Below, one piece after another: positions 1 to 11,199 of a stretch of 64,000 bases of DNA (position 1 is the stretch's first letter; each line of letters opens with the position of its first letter). The notes under the pieces were generated by a model that was not told the DNA's origin, searched no databases, and saw nothing but the letters and a program-made list of their open reading frames with translations. The translations under genes were made by a program, and so were the position numbers. The DNA comes from Anagrus nilaparvatae (Eukaryota > Arthropoda > Insecta > Hymenoptera > Mymaridae), in NCBI GenBank assembly GCA_022575985.1, contig JAKSXM010000247.1, forward strand, positions 2,999,501 through 3,063,500, read 5' to 3'.

Positions 1-88
1 TTAGTGAATTTTCAAAAATCGATAAAAATCGTAAATTCACTAAAAGTATAATATCGCAAAATTCGAGAATTCGCAGATTAAAAAACAT
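1..88. repeat. Partial copy of the CACTGTAAAAAG MITE interior, cut by the window edge
   Basis: The runs of 'gtaaattcact', 'cgaaaaattcgagaattc'-like text match the interior of the complete MITEs at 3972-4323 and 52330-52775. The terminal inverted repeat is not visible, so this is a fragment or is cut by the window edge. Confidence 0.5.
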
Positions 89-114
89 AATAAGATTTTT
101 ACATTGCCTGGAGG

Positions 115-760
115 TTTTCGAGGTCTTTAAATGTTTTTATTAATGAAATTTTTCATTATTTGACCCAGAATATTTTCCGATTTTCCAATATGGCGGAACG
201 AAAAACATGAAGAGGAACTTTCTATATTTCCTAGGGATTTTCGAGCTTACGAAAAACGTTTTGAATTATGAAAATATTTATACCCTAGCATATTTAAGTG
301 ATAAAAACGTTTGTCTCAACCTAGAAAACCCCTAGGTAATATAGATATTTCGCTACCTTTTTATGTTTTTTGTTCCGTAATATTGGAAAATCGAAAAATA
401 TGCTAGTGTGAAAAAATAAAAGTTTTGATCAATGAAAACGTTTTTCTCATCCTCAAAAACACCCAGGCGATGTAAAAAACTTATTCTGAAATGTTTTTTG
501 GTCCAGAATCTTGGAAAACCAGATAATATGCAATGGCGAAAAAATTAAAATTTTTATTTATAAAAACGATTTTCTCAACTTCAAAAACCCTCAGGTAATG
601 TAGAAAGTTTCTATTTTCATGTTTATTGGTCCACCATATTGGAAAATTGGAAAATTTTTTTGAATGAAAAATTAAAAAGTTACACCTCCAGGATATCAGC
701 TTTGCATCGTACGGTTCATTTTCAACACTAAAGTATTCCAGGAGATGACAGAAATTTAAG
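115..760. repeat. Diverged ~120-128-bp tandem repeat block (TTGGAAAATCGG family) with its tail
   Basis: A unit containing 'atattggaaaatcggaaaatatg' variants, followed by 'tttttctcaaCcTcaaaaaCCCccaGgtaatgtag' variants, recurs about five times. Related blocks lie at 10300-10670, 17395-17850, 57590-58325 and 59990-60500. The tail after ~660 ('cctccaggatat', then 'ccaggagatgaca') is shared with 58310-58390, so block plus tail move as one repeat. No coding potential is seen. Confidence 0.7.
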
Positions 761-769
761 GGAGTTAAC

Positions 770-885
770 TCCCTGCCCCAGTCAGTTCACTCTTTAAATC
801 AGGGCGTGTTAATTCTCTAATTTAGAAAGTTAACTCCCTGATTTAGGGAGTTATAACTCTCTGAGCTAGAGAGTAGTACTACTGG
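770..885. repeat. Short GGGAGTTAACTCCCTG repeats
   Basis: Palindromic 'gggagttaactccctg' and variants occur about four times in 110 bp. It is a simple local repeat of no evident function. Confidence 0.5.
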
Positions 886-1004
886 TTATTTTTGTTAGAG
901 TAATCGCACAAGTACAAAAAAATGTAAAAAAACAAGGAAAATCAGAATTTTTTAAATCCATTGCTACTCGTTTATACTAAAGCCTAAAGATTTGCATAGT
1001 ATAG

Positions 1005-1362
1005 AAGTTGTATGAAATTTCCTGGAGAATCCAAATCTAAACTTACTTGACTCGTACGAGTTCATTTAGTGCGGAAAAATTCAGAAAAACTGAGAAAAAA
1101 ATGAGAAAATTGAGGAAAATTTACGATTTTTCGATTATTTTAGGGTCTAGGAAGTTCGATCACATCTAGGTTGATATTAAATAAAGAAAGCATGTAAAAT
1201 TTCCCTGGGAATCCGAATTTTCTCTTATTTAAATCATTCGGAGTCATTTAGAGTGGGAAAATTCAAAAAACTGAAAAAAAATGAGAAAAATTGAGGAAAA
1301 TTTACGATTTTTCGATTATTTTAGGGTCTAAAAAGTTCGATCGCATCTAGGTTGATATGGCA
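1005..1362. repeat. Tandem duplication, period ~181 bp
   Basis: Two adjacent copies share 'aaaatttacgatttttcgat', 'tattttagggtct' and 'catctaggttgatat'. The 'tagggtct' landmarks lie at 1141 and 1322. The copies differ by substitutions and small indels. Each begins with a variant of 'aaatttcc..gagaatccaaat', a motif recurring elsewhere in the window (see findings). Confidence 0.75.
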
Positions 1363-1857
1363 TCCAAAAATATATATAAAAACACGCTTTTTCTGAGAAG
1401 CTTAATAGAAAACTCGGATATTTACCTCTTTTTTCATAATTTTTAATCGTTTTCAGAAGGAATAGCATATAAAAGAAGAATGAGCGGCTGAAGAAAGATG
1501 AAAACGTGTTTTTTTTTTCGTTTCGTGTTTCGCCCTGGATTAGGTTTCATTATTAAGGGCTAAAATTTGGGGTCATAGTCTATTTTGGATAGGTAATTGG
1601 CAAAAAAAATTTTTTAGCCGGTTTCAGAGACCTGACCTGGAAACTTTTGTTGAATTCACTAAGAATCACTTATAAGAAAGTTATACTTTTTACAGTGAAG
1701 TTTTTATTCGGGTGAATGTAAATGAATACCTGGAGCAAAATATTTTCTATGTTTTCATCTGTAATAAGTAACTGTTATATCGCAAGTAGGAATAACACAG
1801 CATTTTGGTCAGTTACTGCGTATAGGCTGTGAATCCACTGCAATTAAAAAAACTTAC

Positions 1858-3162
1858 TTGCAAATTCTTTTTCTTTATTTCTATTTTTTAATTCCAATAA
1901 CATATCTATGGCATCGCCTCTTTTTCCTCCAGATTTTTCTCTATTATTCATTGAATCCCAAAAAACTTTGCGAAAAAAAGTCGTTTCTTTTCCAAGAATT
2001 GAAGCATTGGTAAAGTGACCATATTCAGGAAAAAAAAATGTTGAGAATATTTTTAATCCGGACAAAATTGATTGATTGTTATTCTGCTTAAAAACTGAAA
2101 GAATATTAATCATCATTTAAAGGGTTATAATTTTTTAAACAATTATAAAGAATAGTAAAAACAGGTTTTGAAATTAATACGATGTTTTACTGATTTTATT
2201 ATAAAAAAATTCTACGACATTGATATTGTTTTGCATTACAATATTAAAACATTATAATTATAAGTATTATGATAATTTATAGTAAGTATACGTCTCGAAA
2301 TGAAGAGGTAAAATTGTTTCCATTAACATGAAAACTTAATAAAAATTGCAAAACAGTTTTTTTTTCTTTGGCAAATACTTTAGCGAGAATTTTTATCAAG
2401 TTTCATAAAGCTACTATGCAAAAGAAAAATGCTGAATTTCTTTAAACAACCGAAATTTTTCAGTAAGGGCAAAGTATATAAAAAATAATTGAAATATATA
2501 AGTATATTTTAAAATTACAATAAAATATTTAACTTACGTCGAGTAAAAAATTCAGATTTCGGCTCGACAAAAGAATTGATTTGGATTCCGAAAGACAGCG
2601 AAGAAATAACATCAATAGTATATTTCATTGATATTTCTCTAACGTCAACGGTTGTTTTACTTTTGATTTTAGATTCTAAATAATTTTTAAGATTCCCAGC
2701 ACACTCCAACATAAGAAGGAATAATTTCTTTTGTTTTCCTGAAGTAAACATTGGTGACATTTTTGTCCTCAAATGTTTCCATTCTGGCTGATGCTCAGAA
2801 AATATATTTTTTGTTGTAACAATATCACTTTTTTGTTTGTAAGCAAAACCACGATTGCAAAATACTGGGAAATCTTTAACCATGACATGTTTAACTGCTT
2901 CTGGATCACGTACCAATAGAAACGGTTTGTGAAATATATAAAACCCAACTAATGGCACATTCTCATCGACACCGTTATGGAGCTCCTCGAGTACTTCGGG
3001 AGGCGATTTTCTCAAGAAAAAAAACTCTTTGAAGTGACCAAATAACCAATGACATGGTGGCGAATAAACTCCTCGTCTGCTCCAATAAGAATGCTTATAT
3101 TTTAGGTAAAAATAAAATGTTATTGTCAAAGAAATAAGGATAATAGAAAAACTGATGAGCAT
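1858..3162 (-). CDS. Cytochrome P450, clan 3 / CYP6-like, first two coding exons only
   Basis: Microsomal heme monooxygenases of this clan oxidise xenobiotics, plant toxins and some endogenous lipids at the ER membrane. The first coding exon (3162 down to 2538) gives residues 1-208; a GTAAGT donor (2537-2532) and a TTTCAG acceptor (2100-2095) define a 443-bp intron; exon 2 (2094-1858) adds 79 codons and ends at another GTAAGT (1857-1852). Joining keeps frame. Seen: a hydrophobic N-terminal anchor (residues 2-20), then YWSRRGVYSPP, and the helix-C WxxxR (W128, R132) followed by MSPMFTSGKQKK, all typical of CYP6-type enzymes; exon 2 carries FFGKETT-like and REKSGGKRGDAIDMLLELKN text. Missing: helix I, ExxR and the heme-cysteine loop, i.e. 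about 40% of a ~500-residue enzyme. These exons either lie beyond position 1 or are lost. The family call is firm; subfamily and intactness are not. Confidence 0.9.
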
Positions 3163-3971
3163 TTTAAAAAAATTTAAAACGACTTATATTTCTAAAAAAC
3201 TAAACTTATTAATTAATGCTTACAACTTTAACTAAATTCAGTTCATTTATTGCATCGCATCTTATGCTTCTTACAAACGTTTATCACGATGACTTGGCAA
3301 AATATCTCATAATTATTGTTAATTATGAAAAATAAGTAATAAAATTAATAGGAAAGAGGGGTGAGTTGACTATGTAATACAAGAAGAGTTATTTGCAAAA
3401 GAATAATATAAATTTTCTTTCATTTCAAAATCAGAAAAACATCAAGTATAATATAAATAATATATTTACTAAAATTAAAAACTATAAAATCGTTAAAATA
3501 ATAAAATATAAAAATTATAAAAACTTTATCTCAATTTATATAATTATCGCAGGATTTAACTGATAGTACGATTTTGCCTATACTTAATCAGTGTATTCTA
3601 CACACAATATCATGTTTTTGATAATGCATAAATGAGTTTTTATATTCTGTAATGTTATATAAAAATGAATGTTACTTAAAAAGGAACCACTCCCTGCCAC
3701 TCTAAAGCTCAGAAATTTGCAAGATTTTTTACATATTTTAAACTGTTTAATTTCAACCACTTTTACTAATAATGAAAATTCATGAAACGGATGCTTGAAA
3801 ACGGAAATTTCAAAAATTTTCCCGTTTACGGATCATTTTTTAAACGGCTCAGGATGATTTTACAGACTTGCGTAAACTCAATCCGCTGTCACAATTCAGT
3901 ACTAAAATTATCCGTGCCACGGTGTCACGGCTATTTACAACGATTATTTTATCAGTTTTATTGAAAACGTG
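3163..3971. other. Intergenic, upstream of the P450; nothing recognised
   Basis: AT-rich sequence containing the P450 promoter by position. I could not single out a TATA box or initiator against the AT background. No repeat shared with the rest of the window was noticed. Confidence 0.5.
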
Positions 3972-4323
3972 CACTGTAAAAAGTAACTTTCTTATATTAA
4001 CAAAAAAATTAGAAGATTTTCGAAAAATTAGTAAATTTTCAAAAAAATTTGTAAATATTCGAAAAAAATCGTTAATTTACTAAATTAAGTATATTATCGA
4101 AAAATTCGAGAATTCTCGATTTTTTTTTTGTGAATCAGCAAGAAAAATTGATAATTTACAATTTTTTTTCTCAAAAATTTCAAAAAATAGTTGTAAATTT
4201 CCGAAAAATAGTTGTGAATTTACAACTTTTTTCGTAAAATCACGAAAATAAATCGAGAATTCTTGAATTTTTCGAAAAAATTCTATTTTTTTTGTAAATC
4301 TAAGAAAGTTACTTTTTACAGTG
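3972..4323. mobile_element. MITE, family A (TIR CACTGTAAAAAGTAACTTTC), copy 1
   Basis: The ends are CACTGTAAAAAGTAACTTTC and its reverse complement; the interior is a set of imperfect palindromes around 'cgagaattctcg' and 'gtaaatttac'. No ORF of its own is supported. The second copy at 52330-52775 shows a TA target duplication, which places the family with Tc1/mariner-type mobilised MITEs. Here the flanks read TG on both sides, perhaps a mutated TA. Confidence 0.85.
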
Positions 4324-5004
4324 TGCATAGCATACTAGTTTTCACCAGTTTTGACTATACAGGTAATTTAAGGGAAATATTACCCTTTTAAACCATCCTC
4401 CCAAACAACTATTTTTTCCGCTAACGCGGGATAATTAATTTATAAATAACTCAAGTATTAATCAAAAGTATTGATCAAGACAAATAGATTAGCCAAATTG
4501 TTACGTACAAATGTGGGTAAAAACGGTAAATTTGGCACGCAGTTCTCGCATTTCAGTTGCTAACGGACAACTTATAGGAACGGTTTAGTTCGATGGTCTC
4601 TTCACCTGTTCCAAAAATATTTCATGAATAAATAATTTCTGAACTGATACGGTTTCCAATACCATGGAACAGGATTCTAGAAAATTGATCTGAAACCGAT
4701 AAAAATTTCAAAACTATCTGCTAGTCTTGCTCAACTCTGGTTAGGTGTGATTTAATATAACTAGATTACCGCGAACAATAGTGAGACTGAGCGAAGCCAC
4801 TGATATCTGTAATTTTATAGGTTTATTTAATGATTCCTTATAAAGCTTAAAATTATGATTTCTTATTAAAAGATAAGTAATACTATTATTATTAATAATA
4901 AAAGTTCTTTCATTTTAAAGGCTATAGCATAAAGCATAGTGATTTGGCCCCTCTCCCCAACCGCAAACAAATTATTTGTATCCGAAAAATATTATAAAAA
5001 CTAG
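4324..5004. other. Intergenic, no gene recognised
   Basis: Nothing coding is seen. A short string 'agactgagcgaagc' near 4785 recurs in reverse complement near 18100, hinting at another dispersed repeat too degenerate to bound. Confidence 0.4.
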
Positions 5005-5590
5005 CGATTGGGCCCAATAGGCACCTGGATGGCCGAATTTTGTCTGTTGGTATATATTTTATCATTCTTGACTCATTTTTACCCCTACAGTCCATTTTTA
5101 TCCATGGCAATCAATTTGAATATCACTATTTCTTTTTTAACCGGTTGGGCCAAATAGGCCTCTGGATAGCTGAATTTATCATGTTGAACCGATTTTTTAC
5201 CTCTATAGTCGATTTTCGTCCGTGGGGATCAATGTATAAATCAGGATGTCGTTTTTACCCGATTAGGCCCAACAGGTCCTTGTATGGCTGGTTCTATCCG
5301 TTGGTATTTATTTTATCATGCTGGATCCATTTTTTACGACTACAGTCAATTTTTATCCCTCAAGATCAATTTGTACATCAATATCTCATTTTTTCCGGAT
5401 TGGGCCCAATGGGCCCCGGTATAGCTGATTCTATCCGTCGGATTTTATTTTGACATTCTCGACCCATTTCTTACCCCATCAGTCCATTTTCGACCCTAAT
5501 CAATTTAAACATCATTATTTCTTTTTTACCAGATAGGGCTCAATGGGTCCCTGGATAACCGAATTTATCTGGTAGTATTTATCTAATGTT
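5005..5590. repeat. Tandem array, ~135-bp unit, about 4.5 copies
   Basis: The landmark 'gggcccaatag' and variants lies near 5011, 5147, 5266, 5402 and 5536, so spacing is 119-136 bp. Each unit reads roughly 'gggcccaataggnncctggata', then 'gaattttatc', 'gacccattttttacc', 'cagtccattttt' and 'atcaatttgaacatc'. It is more GC-rich than its surroundings. The open frames across it (for example 5040-5453) are repeat artefacts. Confidence 0.8.
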
Positions 5591-5624
5591 TTGTTAAAAA
5601 AAATATAAAAAAAATTTCTGTATA

Positions 5625-5715
5625 CAGTGTCTGTATTCCGCGAAAAACTATATGCAGGGCTGTATACAGGGCTGTATACAGTTACTGTATATTATACGAC
5701 TGTATACAGTGGCTT
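5625..5715. repeat. CTGTATACAG palindrome cluster
   Basis: The perfect palindrome 'ctgtatacag' and near copies occur about five times within 90 bp. A similar but separate cluster of 'gtatacaa' lies at 19256-19325. Confidence 0.6.
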
Positions 5716-5728
5716 TGTACGGGATTAA

Positions 5729-6406
5729 GCCTGAGCAGAAACTGTAAGTTATATAACCATAAAACCGGTTTCATTTAGGGTATTTAAACATGTTATATGA
5801 AAATATAAAATTTTTTTGAAAAAAATTCGAAATTGGGGATCAATATGGCGGACACGAAAAACTAAATTTTGTTATTTTTTGGTCAAAATTTGTTTACTAA
5901 AATTTGGATATTTTTGGGATGCTCATTACGAATATCTATCTATTTTTCAAAAACTCAAAATGGCGGATCTAATGTGGCTACTGAAAAATGCGAAATTTCG
6001 AGATTTTTGACGATTTTGAGCCTGAGAAGAAACTGTAAATAGTATAACTGTAAAACCGGTTTTATTTAGGGCATTTAAACATGTTATATGAAAAAATAAA
6101 AATTTTTTTATTTTAATTCAAAATGGCAGATCAATATGGCGGACACAGCAGAAACTTACAGTTTCTTCTCAAGCTCGCCATTTTGAGTTTTTGAAAAATA
6201 GATAGATATTCGTAATGAGCATCCCAAAAATACCCTGTACACAAATTTTGACCAAAAAATAACGAAATTTAGTTTTTCGTGTCCGCCATATTGATCCCCC
6301 ATTTTGAATTTTTTTCAAAAAAATTTTATTTTTTTAAAATAACATGTTTCAATGCCCTAAATGAAACCGGTTTTATAGTTATATAACTTACAGTTTCTGC
6401 TCAGGC
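5729..6406. repeat. Long palindrome (foldback) containing 'CAATATGGCGGACAC'
   Basis: The left arm begins 'gcctgagcagaaactgtaag' and the right arm ends with its reverse complement at 6406. Inside, 'ggcatttaaacatgttatatg' and 'ggatcaatatggcggacac' appear in both orientations, and a further direct copy of the left end sits at ~6015-6140. The element therefore has an internally duplicated arm. No ORF is supported. Confidence 0.8.
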
Positions 6407-7742
6407 TCAAAATCGTCAAAAATCTCGCAATTTCGAGTTTTTTAACGGCCATATTGGTTCCGCCATTTAAAATGTTTGAAAAATAACTATATATTCGTAA
6501 TGAGCACCCAAAAAATACCATTCACACAAATTTTTATCAAAAAATATCAAAATTTAATTTTTTCTGACCACCATATTGGTCCGCCATTTTGAAATGATTA
6601 TTATTAATAATATTATTATTAACCCGCCGCAATTTGACTGGAGTATTTATCAAAATTATAATCATTTGCTAAATCCGCCATCTTGATTTTTTTTTTTAAA
6701 TTTCTACTCATAAAAAACATAAAAAATACAAAAATATAATTTATTTAGTCTTTCTAAACTTGAAAAGATAAAAAAATTACAGTTTAAAACCGTATATCAA
6801 TAATCGAATTTTTGTCTTTTTTGAGCCGCTATATTTAATTAACGGGCAATAATATTAAAAATCTGACCCCAGAATCTTGTAAATCAAGGCCTTTTTAGTA
6901 AAGGAAGACTTTAAGTTAGAAAAAAAATCATTTTTTTACCCGTTTTCTAAGCGAAAATCCACGCGTCAGTGGCATGGTCGCGCCGGCGCTAATGGGTTAA
7001 GGGAGGTTCCAAAACGAATTTTCGCAATTATATTATATAATTGAATTTCTCGATTTGGTATCAAAAATTATTAACTTCCGGAATTTTCTCCATAAGACTA
7101 ATGTAATATTTACTTATCTTTGTACCCTGATATCTCAAAATTTTGCACGACTATCGACTATGAGACCCATACCATTGGATTCCTGAGAATTTCCTCTAGC
7201 TAACTGTATATACCTTTATTCGGAATTTTCCTGGGAAGAACGACCTTAACACTTTTTTTATAAAATTAATGCTTTTTTTACTTTTAAAAACACAAATAAA
7301 TAAAGAGGTAAATAAACGCTTGTGTTTATAATAAAGCTGCGCGCCAACTGAAATAGGTTAAAAGCGGGTTGCATACACACGGCGCGGCATCCATTTTATT
7401 TCTTTAGGTTTTAAAAACATTATATCAATTATAATCTTTCGTTAATTAAAATTAAAAAGCAAATTTTAATAAATAAATGTTTAAAATACATGATTATACA
7501 AGAGTGTAGTTCATCTGTTGTGTACTATATATACTTTATTCTTATTATAGGTATTTTATATTAAAAAAACAAAAAAAAGAAGTGAAGAGGGAGTTAAGAA
7601 ATAGGTATAGTTATACCTATAAGAATTCTATTAAAACGCGCACAATTTTAACTTAGTTTTAGCGATTTTTAAATTATCGAAAATTAATTCGATCAAAATG
7701 ATACTATTATCAAAAATAGAATTTGCATTATCGAAATTACCT
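6407..7742. other. AT-rich intergenic repeat debris
   Basis: No gene is seen. The segment near 7125-7215 ('gactatgagacccata', 'attggattcctgagaa') is a diverged copy of sequence at the ends of the palindrome at 11200-13145 and at 13250-13340. 'ggtcgcgccggcgctaa' near 6975 recurs near 19172. Confidence 0.5.
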
Positions 7743-7897
7743 TACCCACACAGCACAAAACCTTTTTAAAACGTTTCTAAAACGTTTCAAATGTCCGCTT
7801 GGTTTTTGGCCAATTGCTAGCAAACTAAGAGAGCTATGATACCCTGCCTTTTGATAAAATGTAGCTCAATCTTTAAGGAAGGTGTACAACTTGGTTA

Positions 7898-8001
7898 GAG
7901 CAGTTAGCTTATTCAAGTTTTTGTGTAATCGAATTTACAAAAAAAATATGCATTTTCGTTCAAAATTCGATTACACGAAAACTTGGATAAGCTAAGTGCT
8001 C
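7898..8001. mobile_element. 104-bp hairpin MITE present only in the left arm
   Basis: A near-perfect inverted repeat, 'gagcagttagcttattcaag' to 'cttggataagctaagtgctc', interrupts the left arm. The right arm reads straight through ('ttggttagaccctatc' in arm orientation, around 17090-17100). This shows insertion after the arms were formed, or precise loss. No clear target duplication is seen. Confidence 0.8.
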
Positions 8002-8035
8002 CCCTATCAAAAATTGTTATATAACATACTGTATA

Positions 8036-8182
8036 ATTTATCATATTATTAATCATATAATTAATCATATAAATAATCATATAATTAATCATATTTAAAT
8101 TTGATCCCGATTAGGATATATTTAATTATATGATTATTTATATGATTATTTATATGATTAATTATATGATTTTTAAATACCT
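8036..8182. repeat. AT palindrome of ATATGATTAATTAT units
   Basis: Tandem 'aatcatataattaatcatat' on one side and its complement on the other flank a short centre 'gatcccgattaggat'. A very similar copy lies in the right arm at about 16930-17060. It can form a long AT hairpin. Confidence 0.75.
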
Positions 8183-8950
8183 TAATTTTTTTTTAAAAAA
8201 GCAACCCCGGTGCATAAGTTAACGTTAATTTAGGGTAAATTTAAGGTTAATTTAGGGTAGATTTAACGTTAATTTACTGTTAAATTTAACGTTAAAATTA
8301 TCGCGGAAAATTGGAAAAAAAAATCTTTATAATTATGTATTTTTTAATTTTACTAATCCAATTGTAGTTATTATGGAAAATTCCCTGATGTTTCTAAAAT
8401 TAAGCATCATTGCTATTTTTGAATCAATTTTCATTAATTTCTTTTCACAACTAAATTTTTTGATCAAATATTCGTTCTAACATTAAATTTAACATTAATC
8501 AAATTCGGTATTAAATTTAACATTAAAATTTAACGTAAAAAAAAACATCTCAACATAGCAACCAAAGTTTTAGAAACATTTTTGAAATAAGCCTTGAAAA
8601 TTTTACTAATGTTCGCAGATAAACGTTTCCAAACGACGTTTTATTAATATTTCAAGACGTTTCATCGGCTCCGACTTTTTTCCCTAAAAAATTGCCTTTT
8701 GGCGTATTTACAGACATTTGGTGTAAAAAAAATAAAAAAAATTAGTATTTCCTTCATTTTTTTATTTTATTAACGGATCAATGAAATGGCAAGGTATTTG
8801 TTCAAAACAAAAATTTACAATTTATTAACACTTTGATCTTCGATCAATAAACTACAGCTGGTTTATTAACATCATTAAAAATTTCTGTAAATAAAAGAAA
8901 ATATAAATTTTTTAGCTATTATTCTCTATAAAAGATTAAATCTGAATAAA

Positions 8951-9148
8951 TTGCATTACCTATTTGTTTATTCAATTACATTGAATGATCGTTTTAATTT
9001 TTTGAAGATGCAGTCCGAACTTCAAAATCCTGCTATTATTAACTGCAGATGTGAAATTTTCAATTTAAGAGTTTCGATCAGAATTCCATCTTTCGAAAAA
9101 AAGTTTTGTACTAAATCTCCAATCAGACTCTCAAAAATATTTAGTTAG
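8951..9148 (+). other. 65-codon open frame duplicated in both arms, probably not a gene
   Basis: This frame opens with TTG, not ATG (protein beginning LHYLFVYSITLNDR), and has an identical partner on the minus strand at 15956-16153. Perfect identity reflects the near-identical arms, not demonstrated constraint. There is no recognisable domain and composition follows the AT background. Confidence 0.3.
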
Positions 9149-9362
9149 TTTCCAATCTCTGAGAATCAAAAAAAGTAAAACTATAGTTTTTCACACTGTC
9201 AGATTGCTGCGCTTAAATTTTTCTTAAAAATTAAGCAAATTCTTAAAAACCGGTAATTAAAGGGACATTAATTGTAGTAAATGTTTTTTTGAAAATTGAA
9301 CTTTTTGTATGTGTTATAAAGGGAATAAATATAAATAAATAATGCATAAATCACATCATATA

Positions 9363-9466
9363 CACTGAAAACATTCTTGTCCGGGTAATTACTATCTGGG
9401 CAGTAAATTTATATTATCGGGATAGTTACCTATATAGTAATTACCCGAAAAAGAATTTTTACAGTG
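9363..9466. mobile_element. 104-bp palindromic MITE (CACTGaaaac...ttttacAGTG) with TA duplication, left-arm copy
   Basis: The element is bounded by CACTG and CAGTG and flanked on both sides by TA (9361-9362 and 9467-9468). The interior is a hairpin of 'cgggtaattactatctgggc' type. Ends and target site match family A and the foldback at 41917-44736, so it is likely mobilised by the same kind of transposase. Confidence 0.85.
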
Positions 9467-10279
9467 TATGAATCAAGAATATCAGGTATCTAGCACCAAA
9501 AATGAAAAAAAAAAAATTGACTTAAAAAATTGAGGCCATGATTTTCCGGTAGTTTTGACCCTATAGAATGAAAAAAAAAACGTAAACACGGAATCCGCGA
9601 TTGATGCCAAAAAGATTTTCCCACTTATATGTCAAAAACTATGTTTTTCGTATCAGAGCTACCCTAAATTTTCAAAATGACTTTTTAGGTAAATAAAATT
9701 TTTAAAAAATAGATAAAAAAATCTGATTGCCAGGGAGAAACCACTTCAGTAGAAGAAAATAACTTTTCTTTTTACGATGAAATTTAGACAAGTTATCGTC
9801 AATTTAAGATTTTACTTAAATTTGTCTTAAAAAATATATTTAAAAAAGCCTGTTTCTGAACTTAAATATGCATTATTTGCTTATGATTCTTATGGTAAAA
9901 TATTACTTTTTTTTTTAAATCTTTTACTTTTTCCCTGAGTATTCATTTCTTTAAGAAAAAAATCATTTTTTTTTACCACATTTCAACTATTGGGTCAAAA
10001 ACCAATGAAAATCTGTGTTAAATAAATTTTGCTACTTACAGTTTTCAAAGGCTATTGACCTAAAAATTAAAAATTTGTCAATAAAAATGATTTTTTTTTC
10101 TTAAGGAAATGAATTGCCAGAGAAAAATTAATTGATTAAAAAAAAAAATTATTATTTTACGATAGAAATCAAGCTAGTTATTACGGAAGCCGTATAGTAT
10201 CATGGGAGAATTAGAGAGAGGGTGGATAAATAGTCGAGAGACTTGTTGGGCGAGTTGTCGGGTGAGTTGGTGGTCGAGT

Positions 10280-10670
10280 TAGATATATATTTGAAAATGA
10301 ACTTTGTACGTTACCGGAAGGTTTTTGAGGTCAAGGAATTGAATTTTAAAGAAAAAATTTTCAATTTTTCACCGGAAAATATTTTCCGATTTTTCAATAT
10401 GGCGGACATAAAAAAATATGAAACTGAAAATTGTACGTTACTGATGGGTTTTTGAGGTTGAAAAAAACGAATTTTAAAAAGAAAATTTTCCGTTATCTTG
10501 AAAACTCGGAAAATATTTTAGGATGAAAATTTGAAAATTTTTCCTCTGAAATTCGTTTTAATATTTTTTATGACCGCTATCTTGAAAAATCGGAAATTAT
10601 TTCAGGGTGAAAAATTGAAAATTTTCTCCCTTAAATTCGTTTTTCTCGACCTCAAAAAACTGAAATTTGG
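10280..10670. repeat. TTGGAAAATCGG-type tandem block
   Basis: Three or so diverged units ('gaaaattttcaattttTcacc', 'atattttccgattttTcaatatggcgga') related to the arrays at 115-660 and 57590-60500. It occupies the left-hand loop of the 9.5-kb inverted repeat and has no counterpart on the right. Confidence 0.6.
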
Positions 10671-10744
10671 TTAATGAAAATGATTTTTATTCTTAAAGAA
10701 TTGAATTGCCAGGGGAAAATTAATCGGTTAAAAAAAAAAAATTT

Positions 10745-11040
10745 TATAACCCGTTTGTGTAACTACACAACCAACGAGCATGGAACATGTTCACTCATAA
10801 CAGTAATAAATCCAAAAACCGAAATTACAATAAATCCTGAAATATAAATTGTCCTAAGTCCATAAACTTAAAGAATTCTAAGTTCTTGTTCTTATCAGGG
10901 CCTGATCAGACTCCCACTTCAAATTATTCTAAGTCCCTAAATTGAAAATATTCTAAGTCCATGTCAATATTTAACCCCCCCCCCCCTTCCGAGCCAAACC
11001 TTTTCAAATAGCCCATCCAATGAACATGTTCCATGTTAAA
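10745..11040 (+). repeat. 'GGAACATGTTC / CTAAGTCC' dispersed repeat, copy 1
   Basis: It starts 'taacccgtttgtgtaactac', soon followed by 'catggaacatgttcac', and ends 'gaacatgttccatgtt', so a GAACATGTTC motif caps both ends. The interior has several 'attctaagtccctaaa' units and a C homopolymer (about 10977-10986). Other copies: 14436-14765 (minus), 41115-41350 (minus, truncated), 58388-58975 (plus, expanded). Confidence 0.75.
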
Positions 11041-11199
11041 ATGTATTATTTTATGATCAAAATCAAGCGAGTATTGCATGTTTAAAGTTCAGAAACAGGC
11101 ATTTTTATACTTTAATATTTACAGACGATGTGCTATATCTATCTGATGTCGTGATACATGTGTTCCTCATAAGAGCCCATGTTATTTTTCGCATTTTTG

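Noticed and set aside
5040..5453. 137-codon plus-strand frame
   Set aside because: Covers the ~135-bp tandem array; no domain, and the peptide repeats with the DNA period.
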